Shown here piece by piece: positions 17,530 to 25,807 of a stretch of 64,000 nucleotides of DNA. The position numbers were made by a program, and so were the translations under genes. The DNA is from Myxococcus eversor (GTDB lineage: Bacteria > Myxococcota > Myxococcia > Myxococcales > Myxococcaceae): assembly GCF_010894455.1 (NCBI RefSeq), contig NZ_JAAIXY010000004.1, positions 310,001-374,000 on the forward strand, read 5' to 3'. The notes beneath the pieces are model-generated. The model searched no databases. It was not told the DNA's origin and saw nothing but the letters and a program-made list of their open reading frames with translations. Numbering within the stretch: the first letter of the stretch is position 1; every line of letters begins with the position of its first letter.

Positions 17530-18168
17530 ATGACGTCGTCACCCCTCGTTATCGGCATCGCGGGTGGCACCGCGTCCGGCAAGACCACCGTCGCGCGAAA
17601 GGTCCGTGAGGCGCTTGCCGACTGTCGCGTGGCCTTCATCGATCAGGACTCGTACTACAGGGACTTGAAGGACCTCCCCATCGCGGACCGCCGCGAGGTG
17701 AACTTCGACCACCCGGACGCGTTCGACACGGACCTATTGGTCAAGCACGTCCGGGAGCTGAAGGCCGGACGTCCCATCCAGAAGCCCGTCTACGACTTCG
17801 TCACCTCGTCGCGTCAGCCCCGCACCATGGGCGTGGACCCGGGGGACATCATCCTCATCGAGGGCATCCTCGTCCTGCACATGAAGGAAGTGCGCGACGA
17901 GATGGACGTGAAGATCTACGTCGACGCGGACGATGACCTGCGAATCCTCCGGCGCCTCACCCGCGACATCAAGGACCGGGGCCGCGACTTCGACCACGTC
18001 GTCAGCCAGTACCTGCGCCACGTGCGCCCCATGCACATGGGCTTCGTGGAGCCGTCCAAGCACTTCGCGGACATCATCATCCCGCACGGCGGCAGCAACG
18101 AGATTGCCATCAGCATGCTGGTGGGCGCCTTGCGCGGGAAGCTCTCCACGGCACAGCCCCGCGAGTAG
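17530..18168 (+). CDS. udk: Uridine kinase
   Basis: A 212-residue cytoplasmic enzyme that phosphorylates uridine and cytidine to UMP and CMP in pyrimidine salvage. The Walker A motif is GGTASGKT near residue 12. The following DQDSYYRD and NFDHPDAFD segments are characteristic of bacterial Udk. Then come YDF and a Walker B-like IILIEGIL, and the RRLTRDIKDRGR lid. Length matches the family. It starts 11 bp after the MNIO stop codon, and a TAGTTC hexamer 8 nt before the ATG could be an internal leaderless promoter. It converges with the MetX-like gene, only 6 bp apart. Confidence 0.95.
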   Translation: MTSSPLVIGIAGGTASGKTTVARKVREALADCRVAFIDQDSYYRDLKDLPIADRREVNFDHPDAFDTDLLVKHVRELKAGRPIQKPVYDFVTSSRQPRTMGVDPGDIILIEGILVLHMKEVRDEMDVKIYVDADDDLRILRRLTRDIKDRGRDFDHVVSQYLRHVRPMHMGFVEPSKHFADIIIPHGGSNEIAISMLVGALRGKLSTAQPRE

Positions 18169-18174
18169 CCGTCC

Positions 18175-19209
18175 TCAGCCCACGCGCCGCAGGAAGTCTC
18201 CCAGCGGCGAGTGCAGTCGCTCCGGCTCCGTCAAGAGCGCCCCATGGTCTCCGGGGCCGGGCAGCTCCACCATCCGCGCGCTCACGCCCGCGGCGCTCAG
18301 CAAGTGGTACGTGTCACGCACCCGGCTCACCGGCGCCAGCACGTCCGAGCTTCCCGCCAGCAGCAGCACCCGCGCGCGAATCTGCGAGAAGCAGTCCGCC
18401 ACGTCGCAGCCCGCATAGGCCGAGCACAGCGTCGCCCACGACGAGGCATCGAAGGTGTCGGCGAAGGACTCCGCCTCCGCGTCGAGCGCGGTCCGCGCCG
18501 CTTCGGCGTCAGCGAAGTGCCGGGACAGGTACTCCCGTCCGTACAGCAGCTTCTGGAAGTCCAGCCGCAGCCGCCGCATCGTCTTGCGGGGCCAGGCGTC
18601 CGGCTCGTACAGGCCCTCGCGGAAGTCCGGGTCCGCGCGGAGAAGCTGCCACGCCAGTCCCAGCTTCTCGCGCACGCCCTCCGGGAGCGCCCTCGCCGCG
18701 CCGATGGCCACCACCGAGTCCGACAGCTCGGGGAAGAGCGCGGCCAGTCGCAGCGCCACCTGGCCCCCGAGCCCCACGCCCACCAGGCCCCGGACGCGGT
18801 TCAACCCTCGCGCCCGCAGCAACGCGGACACCCCGCGCGCCATGTCGAGCACCGTGAGGGGCGGCAGGTTCAGCCCCAGTCGCTCGCCCGTCTCCACGTC
18901 CACCGTCGCCGGTGAGGTACTCCCGAAGGGACTGCCCAAGAGGTTCGGGACGATGATGGGCATGATGTCCGGGTCCAACGGACGCCCCGGGCCCACCAGC
19001 TCACGCGCCCAACCCGCATGCTGATACGCGGAGTCCTCGACGGGCCCCAGCGCCTGGTGCGAGTGAGATAAGTCGTGCAGCAGCACCACCGCTTTGCCGT
19101 CGCACGGTTCCCCGTAGGCCTCCCAAGCCACCTGGGGGTTGCGCAACAGCTCTCCCTCCTCCAGAGGAAGCAGCGAGTTGAACAGGTGGGTGCCGGTGGC
19201 CTGGATCAC
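18175..19209 (-). CDS. MetX-like alpha/beta-hydrolase lacking the nucleophile serine
   Basis: A 344-residue alpha/beta-hydrolase related to homoserine O-acetyltransferase. It shares the HDLSHSH oxyanion region, the RELVGPGRPLD and NLLGSPFGSTSP segments and the DMARGVSALL helix. In MetX the next motif is V-G-G-S-M-G-G with Ser as nucleophile; here it reads V-G-V-G-L-G-G, so Ser is replaced by Gly. The Asp (GSSDVLAP) and His (GDHGALL) positions remain. It is therefore unlikely to use the standard acyl-enzyme mechanism and may be a non-catalytic or altered paralogue. The start is GTG at 19209 without an obvious Shine-Dalgarno. It diverges from the membrane protein at 19261 across 51 bp. Confidence 0.78.
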   Translation of the reverse strand: MIQATGTHLFNSLLPLEEGELLRNPQVAWEAYGEPCDGKAVVLLHDLSHSHQALGPVEDSAYQHAGWARELVGPGRPLDPDIMPIIVPNLLGSPFGSTSPATVDVETGERLGLNLPPLTVLDMARGVSALLRARGLNRVRGLVGVGLGGQVALRLAALFPELSDSVVAIGAARALPEGVREKLGLAWQLLRADPDFREGLYEPDAWPRKTMRRLRLDFQKLLYGREYLSRHFADAEAARTALDAEAESFADTFDASSWATLCSAYAGCDVADCFSQIRARVLLLAGSSDVLAPVSRVRDTYHLLSAAGVSARMVELPGPGDHGALLTEPERLHSPLGDFLRRVG

Positions 19210-19260
19210 GTTGGGGAATTTTCATATCACTGCCTGCTCCACCGCACAGGAGACTGCCGC

Positions 19261-20175
19261 TTGAAGCGCTATTTCGGAGTCATTGTCCTCGTCGCTGGTG
19301 TGCTGCTGGGCGCCATCATGAGCTACCGCACCGCCACGGCCCGCACCAAGGAGGCGCAGCGCGAGGCGGACGTCCAGCGCATCCACGCCGACTATCTGGA
19401 GCGAGTCTCCTGGATGCGAGTCAATCCGGACGACAACGCGTATCGCGAGGAGCTGAAGCCCTTCTTCAAGAACTACTTCGAGCAGGTGGATGACCACCTG
19501 AAGGCGTTCAACGGAAACAAGAACTTCGACAACTACCTCCAGGAGGTTGAGAAGCGCGCGGAGGCGGGCAAGGACGAGCGCGCCGGAGACCGCAAGGCGT
19601 TCTACGACTACACGCGCAAGGTCTTCGACAGCCTGCGCGAAGGGCGGTACCGCCCGGTGTGGACGGCCACGGACAAGGGCATGCGCCTGGATGTGGTGTC
19701 CTCGGACGTCATCATGGTGATGGGCAAGCCGCAGGTGCGGTTGCAGCTCGCGCTGTGGGGCGCCCAGCGGTCGCTGAAGGACGAGGGCAAGGTGCGCAAG
19801 ATGATCACCAGCGCGACCTTCGACACGGTGTGGAAGCTGACCGACGCGAAGGGGAAGCTGTTGGGCGAGATGCGCGGCGCGGACCCGTCGATGAAGATCG
19901 ACCACCCGGAGCGCTTCATCGCGGAGTTCCCGCCGCAGATGGTGCTGGGCCACTACGACCTGGACCTGATGCCCCTCGAGGTGGCGAAGCTGGACATGAC
20001 CATCAACATCACCTCGCGCGCGGCCTCGGGCGGTGACGCCACGGCCACGTACGTGTGGAAGCTGGACGTGCCCTCGGAGTGGAAGCTGGGGGCGGGCGAG
20101 ACGTGGGAAGGCGCCACGCAGGAAGAGCGCCCCGAGGACGAAATCGACCCGAGCAAGAAGGCCGCCGCGAACTAG
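19261..20175 (+). CDS. Inner-membrane-anchored hypothetical protein
   Basis: A 304-residue protein with one N-terminal hydrophobic helix (residues 5-22) and the rest predicted outside the membrane. The start is TTG at 19261, with GGAG 8 nt upstream; no ATG or GTG fits as well. After the helix there is a charged alpha-helical region (about 25-120), then a beta-rich part with VWKLTD and VWKLDVP repeats (about 135-285) and an acidic C-terminus. No known family is recognised. It lies alone between divergent and convergent neighbours. The two similar VWKL segments may indicate a beta-sandwich. Confidence 0.72.
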   Translation: MKRYFGVIVLVAGVLLGAIMSYRTATARTKEAQREADVQRIHADYLERVSWMRVNPDDNAYREELKPFFKNYFEQVDDHLKAFNGNKNFDNYLQEVEKRAEAGKDERAGDRKAFYDYTRKVFDSLREGRYRPVWTATDKGMRLDVVSSDVIMVMGKPQVRLQLALWGAQRSLKDEGKVRKMITSATFDTVWKLTDAKGKLLGEMRGADPSMKIDHPERFIAEFPPQMVLGHYDLDLMPLEVAKLDMTINITSRAASGGDATATYVWKLDVPSEWKLGAGETWEGATQEERPEDEIDPSKKAAAN

Positions 20176-20192
20176 CGGCCTTCGGGAGGAGG

Positions 20193-20214
20193 GGGCGCGG
20201 AGGTCTTCGCGCCC
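20193..20214. terminator. Inverted repeat between convergent genes
   Basis: GGGCGCG (20193-20199) and CGCGCCC (20208-20214) form a perfect 7-bp stem with an 8-nt loop. It sits between the stop at 20175 and the opposing stop at 20215, so it can serve as a bidirectional terminator. There is no long T tract. Confidence 0.5.
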
Positions 20215-22413
20215 TCACTCCACGACGGTGAAGTGGGAGCCGAGCCGGTACGCGGACAGCGTGCCGGTGTCGTCCAGGAAGTAGAGGTTGAGGCGCACGT
20301 CCGCCTGAAGCGCGACGAGCCCCAGCCCCGCGCGCACCTCCGCCAGCACCTGGCCCCCGCGAGGGTCCACCGCGCGCACCTTCTCGCCCGCGAGCAGCGT
20401 GACGCCTCGCGCGGTGCGTGCCGGCAGCGCGCCGATGAGCGGCTCTCCAGCGGCACCCACGCGCCAGTCCACCGTGCCGGACGAGGCCACCCGCGCCGCC
20501 GCGCCCGAGGCGCTCGTCACCACCACCGCGCGCGGCATGGGCGCCAGCGCATAGGGGCCGGGCCCCAGGTTCAGGGGCCGTTCCCACACCCGCTTCCCCT
20601 TCGCGTCCAGGCACAGCAACATGCCTTCGCGCTCCCGCTCTCCGGCGATGAACACGCGCGAGCCCACCGGCAGCGGCGCCGAGGGGTGGGTGAGGTTGGG
20701 CTCGTGCGTCCACGCCGCCTCGCCCGTGTGTGCGTCCGCCAAGAGCAGGGCCCAGTGCGAGCCGCGCCCGAGGAGCGCCAGGAAGCGCCGTCCCCACGGC
20801 ACGGGGGCCCCATGGAAGGGCATGGGCGCGCGCATCCGGTAGCGCACCTGTCCGTCCTCCAGGTCCAACCCGTAGACGTAGCCGGAGTCCGTCGTCACCA
20901 GGGCGCGGTGTCCCTGCGTCGTCAGCCAGCTTCGCTGCGTGCGCGGAGGCGCGAGCCGCCACACCTCGCGGCCCGTGGCCTCCGCGAAGGCGACGACGGT
21001 GCGGTCCTCGGAGAGCGTGAGGAGCAGCCCGTCCTTGCGCAGGAGCAGCGGCCCCAGGGGGATGCCGTCATGGTCATGCAGCCAGCGCGCGCCCGCGCCC
21101 CGGCCCGTGAAGCCGTACACGCGTGACAGGTCCGCCGCCACCGCGTGCCCGTCCGCGGACGCCGCCACGCCCAGCGCCGCCACCCGCTTCCACAGCCTTG
21201 AGCCGTCCTTGCGAGAGAAGGCCACTGTCGCCTGGGGTGAGCAGCACACCGGGCCGTGACGCCCCAGCAGCAGCCGGGACTCCTCCGCGTCCTCCAGCCC
21301 GCGCTGCTCCCACAGTCGGTCGAACCGCAGGCGCCGCAGCCGACCGGGCACCTTGAGGGGCTTCGATACCCCCAGGGGCGTCCGCGTGCGCTTCTCGCGC
21401 GCCGCTCCGGTCTGCTCCGGGGGCGTCACCGCGCCTCTCAGGTGGGACAGACCCTCGCGGCACCGGTCAGCCAGCTCCACGAGGTAGGGGTTGCTCACCT
21501 GCGCGCGGTCCTCCTCCGCGAAGGTGGCGGCGAGCGCCTCGCCCAGGTGGAAGAGGGCCGTGGCCAGGGACGTCCCCGTCAGGGAGAAGGGCGTTCCGGT
21601 GCGTCCGGTCCGGGCCTTGCCCGTCTTGAGGTCCAGCAGCAGGGGAGTCCGGGCGCCCGCGGGCTCCAGCTCGAAACGCGCCTCGCCCAGTTCGACGGCC
21701 CGCGTCAGCTCCACGGCCTGCCGCGACAGCTCCAGCACGGTGAGGAAGGGCGGGGCCTGCACCTTCCAGGCATCGGGCCGGCCGGGCAGCGCCAGCCACA
21801 CCTCGCCCGCGCCCAGCAGGGGGGCCAGGGTTCCGGACGCGCCGCGCTTTCCTCCTTCACGGGTGGCTCGGGCGCCGGAGTCCTTCAATTCGAAGCCGAA
21901 GCCGGGGGTATCCGGCGGCTCCACCCGCTTCACGGACGGGCGGGCGGGCTCTTCGTCCGGGGGCCTCGCCGGGCGACCGAGCTGCTTCAGGGGCTCCGCC
22001 AGGGCCTGGGCCAGGGGGCCCGAGACTGATTTGGGCGCCACCCGGGTGACGTCCGACAGGAAGCGGGTGCCGGTGCCCCGGACGGCCTCGGTCAGCTCCG
22101 CGGCGTCTACCCGCACGGGGGGCCGCATCAACCGGGCGGGTCGGGCGAGGCTCGCCACCAGCAGCTCCACCTCCGGGCCGACCCTGCGGAGCACCAGCTC
22201 CAGGTGGGCCTCCGCCAGGGAGACCTGGGCCATCCCCCGCCCGCCGATGTGCAAGGAGGCCACGGCGCGCACCAAAGCGGGAACGACTTCTGCTAAGGAC
22301 TCCTCCACCGCGCCGGACAGCAGGTCCACTCCATCCAGTTCCAGTGCGATGGAATCCAGCGGGGAGGCCGAGGGTTCGCGTTTCCAACGCTGTCCGATGC
22401 GTATGCGGGTCAT
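20215..22413 (-). CDS. PQQ/WD-type beta-propeller protein, cytoplasmic
   Basis: A 732-residue protein without signal peptide. The first about 350 residues are unrecognised, with an Ala/Pro-rich section near 150-185. The second half (about 385-732) consists of repeats of the quinoprotein type: segments such as SRKDGSRLWKR, EATGREVWRL, LEDGQVRYRM, AHTGEAAWTH and AKGKRVWERPL recur about every 40-45 residues, as in PQQ-binding-like beta-propellers. Such domains are usually protein-interaction scaffolds; BamB is a known example. The divergent partner is the HARE-HTH gene at 22512, 98 bp away. No enzymatic motif is visible. Confidence 0.8.
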   Translation of the reverse strand: MTRIRIGQRWKREPSASPLDSIALELDGVDLLSGAVEESLAEVVPALVRAVASLHIGGRGMAQVSLAEAHLELVLRRVGPEVELLVASLARPARLMRPPVRVDAAELTEAVRGTGTRFLSDVTRVAPKSVSGPLAQALAEPLKQLGRPARPPDEEPARPSVKRVEPPDTPGFGFELKDSGARATREGGKRGASGTLAPLLGAGEVWLALPGRPDAWKVQAPPFLTVLELSRQAVELTRAVELGEARFELEPAGARTPLLLDLKTGKARTGRTGTPFSLTGTSLATALFHLGEALAATFAEEDRAQVSNPYLVELADRCREGLSHLRGAVTPPEQTGAAREKRTRTPLGVSKPLKVPGRLRRLRFDRLWEQRGLEDAEESRLLLGRHGPVCCSPQATVAFSRKDGSRLWKRVAALGVAASADGHAVAADLSRVYGFTGRGAGARWLHDHDGIPLGPLLLRKDGLLLTLSEDRTVVAFAEATGREVWRLAPPRTQRSWLTTQGHRALVTTDSGYVYGLDLEDGQVRYRMRAPMPFHGAPVPWGRRFLALLGRGSHWALLLADAHTGEAAWTHEPNLTHPSAPLPVGSRVFIAGEREREGMLLCLDAKGKRVWERPLNLGPGPYALAPMPRAVVVTSASGAAARVASSGTVDWRVGAAGEPLIGALPARTARGVTLLAGEKVRAVDPRGGQVLAEVRAGLGLVALQADVRLNLYFLDDTGTLSAYRLGSHFTVVE

Positions 22414-22423
22414 CTTCGGTTCG

Positions 22424-22453
22424 TTGACAAGCCAGTTTACCGATGGCTAGCAT
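22424..22453 (+). promoter_or_regulatory. Predicted sigma-70-type promoter for HARE-HTH gene
   Basis: TTGACA at 22424-22429 and TAGCAT at 22448-22453 are separated by 18 bp. The -35 is a perfect consensus and the -10 matches four of six positions. It would start transcription about 50 nt before the ATG at 22512. Confidence 0.5.
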
Positions 22454-22511
22454 CCGCCGCCCATACGGACCTACATTTTTGTAACCGTTCGGAATTCTTG
22501 GGGAATACTCG

Positions 22512-24818
22512 ATGACATTTTACGAGGCCGCGCTCCGAATCCTGGAGAGCGAAGGTCGTCCCCTCCACTTCCTTGAAATCACCGAGAAGTCCATCCAACA
22601 AAGCCTGCTCTCCCACGTCGGCAAGACGCCTGAGGTGACGATGCTCTCGCGTCTCGCCGCCATGGCGCGTCGCACGAGGGACCGCAAGGTGATTGTGACC
22701 GCGAAGGACACCTTCGCGCTGGTGGATTGGTCGATTCCCGAGGATGTGGAGGCCCTGGCGCAGACTGGCGTAATCGAGCCGAATCCGGAAGAGGACCTGC
22801 CACCGCTGCGTCCCGCGGAGCGGCATCCGGAGCCGCGCACGGACAATGTGCGTGCGGCGGGCAGAGGCAGCGAGCGCAAGCGTCGGAGGGACGAGGACGA
22901 GGATCGGGGTGGAAAGCGCAAGCGCTTCCCGCCGCTGCCCGAGGTGGTGTTCGAAATCCTCAGCGATGCCGAAGCCGGGCTGCGCACCGAGGTCATCATC
23001 GAGCGCGCTCGGAGCAAGGAGCTGTGCGCCGAGGACCTCACGGTGGAGGCGGTGCTCACGGCGCTGTTGGAGGACAACCAGCGTCGAATCGACGCGGGTC
23101 GCCGTCCGCAGTACGCGTTCGACAAGGACTCCGGAGAGGTGACGCTGGAGCGCGCGGGTTCGCCGAGCGAGGCTCCGTCGCTGGAGCTGCAGGCCGCGTT
23201 CGCGCAGGCGCTGGGCATTCCCCTGGAGGCCGGGCGGCCGGTGCTGGCCCGTACGGCGGCCGCGGCGGTGGCGGGCGAGCCGGTGGTGGATGCCGCGCTG
23301 CTGGCCACGCTGCGCACGTCGCTCAAGGATGCGCGCCGGGCCGTGGCGCGCGGGCTGCGCAAGCGCCTGGGCGAAGCGGACGTGGGCACGTTCGAGAAGT
23401 CCGTCGTCAAGATGATGCACGGGCTGGGCTTCCGTGAGCTGAAGGTGGCCAAGCGCTCCAAGGAAGGCCCCCTGCTCACGGCGCGCAAGCGCGAGGGCAG
23501 CGTGGAGCTTCGCTACGCGGTGCGCATGCTGAAGGGCGCGCCGGCCATCGACCGCAAGTCGGTGCAGGAGCTGCGCAGGGACTTGAGCCACTACTCGGCG
23601 CAGGTGGGCCTGTTGGTGAGCGCGGGCGATGTGCGCGGGGATGCGCGCACCGAGGCGCAGGCCAGCGGCTCGCTGGTGATGCTGTGGTGCGGCGACGCCC
23701 TGGGAGAGAAGTTCCTGGAGGCCGAGACGGCCGTCACCGTCACCCGGGTGGAGCTGTACGAGGTGGACGAGCGCTTCTTCGAGGCCGCGAAGCTGGACGC
23801 CGAGGAGGCCCAGAAGCGCCGCGAGGAGCGTCAGCGCGAGAAGCAGAAGGGCGAGGACGAGTCTCCGGAGGTCGCCGCCGCCGCCGAGTCGTCGGAGCGG
23901 CCGGAGCGTCCGCCCCGCGAGAAGCGTCGCCGGGAGAGGGATCGCGAGAAGCGCGAGGCCCGCTCGGGTGGCGAGGTGGAGGTGTCCTCCGAGGGTGCCG
24001 AGGCGCGAGCGGGCGGTGAGTCCGCGGCCGAGGGCCGGGAGAGCTTCCCCGCCGCGCCTGTGTCCCCGCCGCAGTCCACGGGTTCCGAGGACGAGGAGGG
24101 CGAGGACGGGGATGACGACGAGGACGATGACCTCGAGGCCGCCAGCGCCTTCGTGGGAGCGCGTCCGGAGGGCGGAGCCGCCGAGGGTGGCGATTCCGCG
24201 CAGGGTGACCGCAAGCGTCGCCGTCGTCGTCGTCGCGGTCGCCGCGGGCGTGGCAACCGGGCCACCGAGGGTACCGCCGCGGCTCCGGGAGAGGCCGGTG
24301 CCGCGCCTTCGGGCGAGGGTGTCGCCGCGGCTCCGGGCGAGGCGGGCTCCACTGCTCCAGGAGAGGCCGGTGCCGCGCCTTCGGGCGAGGGTGCCGCCGC
24401 GGCTCCGGGCGAGGCGGGCTCCACTGCTCCAGGTGAGGCCGGTGCCGCGCCTTCGGGCGAGGGTGCCGCCGTGACTCAGTCCGAGGCGGGCGCCGCTCCT
24501 TCGAGCGAGGGTGCCACGTCGTCGGGCGAGGCCAGTGCCGCGTCCCAGGGTGAGGCCAGCGCCGCTCCTACGGGAGATGCGGGTGGCGCTCCGGTCAGCA
24601 CCTCCGAGAGCGGGGCTCCGGCCCTTCCTCCAGAGGTCGCCGAGTCCACGGAGGAGGGGCGTCCCGCGCCCGTCGCCGAGGCCGCGCCCAACGAGTCGCA
24701 CCGCGACATCCCTCCGCCTCCGCCGGCCACCGAGTCGACGCAGGCGGGTGCGGCGCACGAGGTGCGAGAGGCCGCGCCTCCGTCGACCCGCGGCCCGTCC
24801 GAAGGGGGAGAGGGCTGA
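22512..24818 (+). CDS. Double HARE-HTH domain protein with Mrr-like domain and repetitive acidic/basic tail
   Basis: 768 residues. Residues 1-75 match the HARE-HTH winged-helix fold (also found in RpoE delta subunit and restriction enzymes). A second similar winged-helix segment lies at about 140-220. Residues about 285-410 look like the restriction-endonuclease (Mrr-like) fold, but the usual D...QxK catalytic core is not present; the matching strand reads YAVRMLKG, so cleavage activity is doubtful. The rest is low complexity: Arg/Glu-rich helices, an acidic run, an Arg/Gly-rich patch near 575-590, and Ala/Pro/Gly/Glu repeats (590-690) encoded by 72-bp tandem DNA repeats. A role in transcription or chromosome binding is plausible. 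An RBS-like GGGGA precedes the ATG. Confidence 0.83.
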   Translation: MTFYEAALRILESEGRPLHFLEITEKSIQQSLLSHVGKTPEVTMLSRLAAMARRTRDRKVIVTAKDTFALVDWSIPEDVEALAQTGVIEPNPEEDLPPLRPAERHPEPRTDNVRAAGRGSERKRRRDEDEDRGGKRKRFPPLPEVVFEILSDAEAGLRTEVIIERARSKELCAEDLTVEAVLTALLEDNQRRIDAGRRPQYAFDKDSGEVTLERAGSPSEAPSLELQAAFAQALGIPLEAGRPVLARTAAAAVAGEPVVDAALLATLRTSLKDARRAVARGLRKRLGEADVGTFEKSVVKMMHGLGFRELKVAKRSKEGPLLTARKREGSVELRYAVRMLKGAPAIDRKSVQELRRDLSHYSAQVGLLVSAGDVRGDARTEAQASGSLVMLWCGDALGEKFLEAETAVTVTRVELYEVDERFFEAAKLDAEEAQKRREERQREKQKGEDESPEVAAAAESSERPERPPREKRRRERDREKREARSGGEVEVSSEGAEARAGGESAAEGRESFPAAPVSPPQSTGSEDEEGEDGDDDEDDDLEAASAFVGARPEGGAAEGGDSAQGDRKRRRRRRRGRRGRGNRATEGTAAAPGEAGAAPSGEGVAAAPGEAGSTAPGEAGAAPSGEGAAAAPGEAGSTAPGEAGAAPSGEGAAVTQSEAGAAPSSEGATSSGEASAASQGEASAAPTGDAGGAPVSTSESGAPALPPEVAESTEEGRPAPVAEAAPNESHRDIPPPPPATESTQAGAAHEVREAAPPSTRGPSEGGEG
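24282..24470 (+). repeat. 72-bp tandem repeats within the HARE-HTH gene
   Basis: Copies start at 24291, 24363 and (partial) 24435. The first two differ at only 2 of 72 positions. Each encodes 24 residues of the type APGEAG...PSGEG. The near-identity at DNA level indicates recent expansion or homogenisation; copy number may vary among strains. Confidence 0.88.
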
Positions 24819-24860
24819 CACGGTTCGTCGCGGAGGGTGGGATTGGCCGGCACGGGCTGT

Positions 24861-24880
24861 CTCCAGGTGTTAGCCTGGAG
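24861..24880 (+). promoter_or_regulatory. Hairpin overlapping the Shine-Dalgarno of the HEAT lipoprotein gene
   Basis: CTCCAGG (24861-24867) and CCTGGAG (24874-24880) form a perfect 7-bp stem with loop TGTTAG. The 3' arm contains GGAG, the first half of the GGAGGAG ribosome-binding site before the ATG at 24886. If formed in the mRNA it would mask the site. Confidence 0.45.
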
Positions 24881-24885
24881 GAGCG

Positions 24886-25800
24886 ATGAAGCCGGCCCTG
24901 ATTCTCGCCCTCTGCGTCGTCCTTGTTGGCGCCTGCCGGTCGCAGGCGCCACGCTACCCGGTGGCGCCGGTGGACGTGTCCGGTGCCACGGTGCGGGACA
25001 ACGCCCTGCTGGGTCTGGCGCCGGAGAGTGTCGCCACGCTTTTCACCCAGGCGTTGAAGTCCTCCCGTCGCTTCGAGCTGAAGGCGGAGGACGCTCCGCG
25101 CGAGGTGCGTCCCTGGCGGCTGACGCTGGACGTCCCCTTCACGCGCGAGGTGCTGAAGGACGGAGACCCGCGCAGCTTCGCCGAGGTGGGCGCCAACCTC
25201 GTGCTGGAGCGCTTCGGCGGTGAGTTGCCCCAGCACTACGAAGTCGTCGGCCTGGGCGAGGCGCCGGTGCTGGAGGACACTCCCGCCGGGCGACAGGCCG
25301 CCATGCGCACCGCGCTGGAGGCCGTGCTGCGGCAGGTGACGGACTCGGCGGCGCTGCAGCTCGGCGCGCTGGAGCGCACCGACGAGGTGTTGGTGCAGGA
25401 GCTGCGCGCGGACGACACGCGCATCCGCGAGTTCGCGTTGCGCACGCTGGCCGAGCGCCAGCACCCCGCGGCCGCCCCGCTGCTCATCGACCGGCTGAAG
25501 GAGTCCTCCGACGGGGACGTGCTGCGCAAGACGATTGGCGTGCTGGTGGAGATGAAGGCGCGCGTCGCGGTGCCCGCGCTGATTGACCTGGCGCGCGGGC
25601 GCGACAACGGCTTCGTGCAGGAGCTGGTCTTCGCCGTGGGGGAGATTGGCGGCCCCGAGGCGGAGGCATACTTGTATACGGTGGCTCAGGGGCATGACGC
25701 GCCCGCCGTGCAGGCCGCGGCGCAGCAGGCCCTGGAGACGCTCTACGCATCACGCAAGCACATCACCGCGGAGGCGCGTGGCCGGGACCACGCGGACTGA
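24886..25800 (+). CDS. HEAT-repeat lipoprotein
   Basis: A 304-residue exported lipoprotein. Its signal ends in a lipobox L-V-G-A-C17. The middle is a mixed region of unknown fold (about 25-150). The C-terminal half (about 165-290) shows HEAT-type helical repeats, for example ADDTRIREFALRTLAE, DVLRKTIGVLVEMK, and GFVQELVFAVGEIGG followed by APAVQAAAQQALETL. HEAT repeats mediate protein binding, so this is likely an envelope scaffold. GGAGGAG lies a few bases before the ATG and is partly inside a hairpin. Only 7 bp separate it from the next lipoprotein gene, so the two are probably an operon. Confidence 0.82.
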   Translation: MKPALILALCVVLVGACRSQAPRYPVAPVDVSGATVRDNALLGLAPESVATLFTQALKSSRRFELKAEDAPREVRPWRLTLDVPFTREVLKDGDPRSFAEVGANLVLERFGGELPQHYEVVGLGEAPVLEDTPAGRQAAMRTALEAVLRQVTDSAALQLGALERTDEVLVQELRADDTRIREFALRTLAERQHPAAAPLLIDRLKESSDGDVLRKTIGVLVEMKARVAVPALIDLARGRDNGFVQELVFAVGEIGGPEAEAYLYTVAQGHDAPAVQAAAQQALETLYASRKHITAEARGRDHAD

Positions 25801-25807
25801 CATCGAG

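Noticed and set aside
24282..24470. CRISPR-like array
   Set aside because: The repeats are direct, contiguous 72-bp units without unique spacers and are in frame inside a coding sequence.
22437..24821. 794-codon minus-strand frame opposite the HARE-HTH gene
   Set aside because: Composition is Leu/Arg/Gly repeats from the antisense of the low-complexity tail. No ribosome-binding site; the plus-strand protein has clear winged-helix domains.
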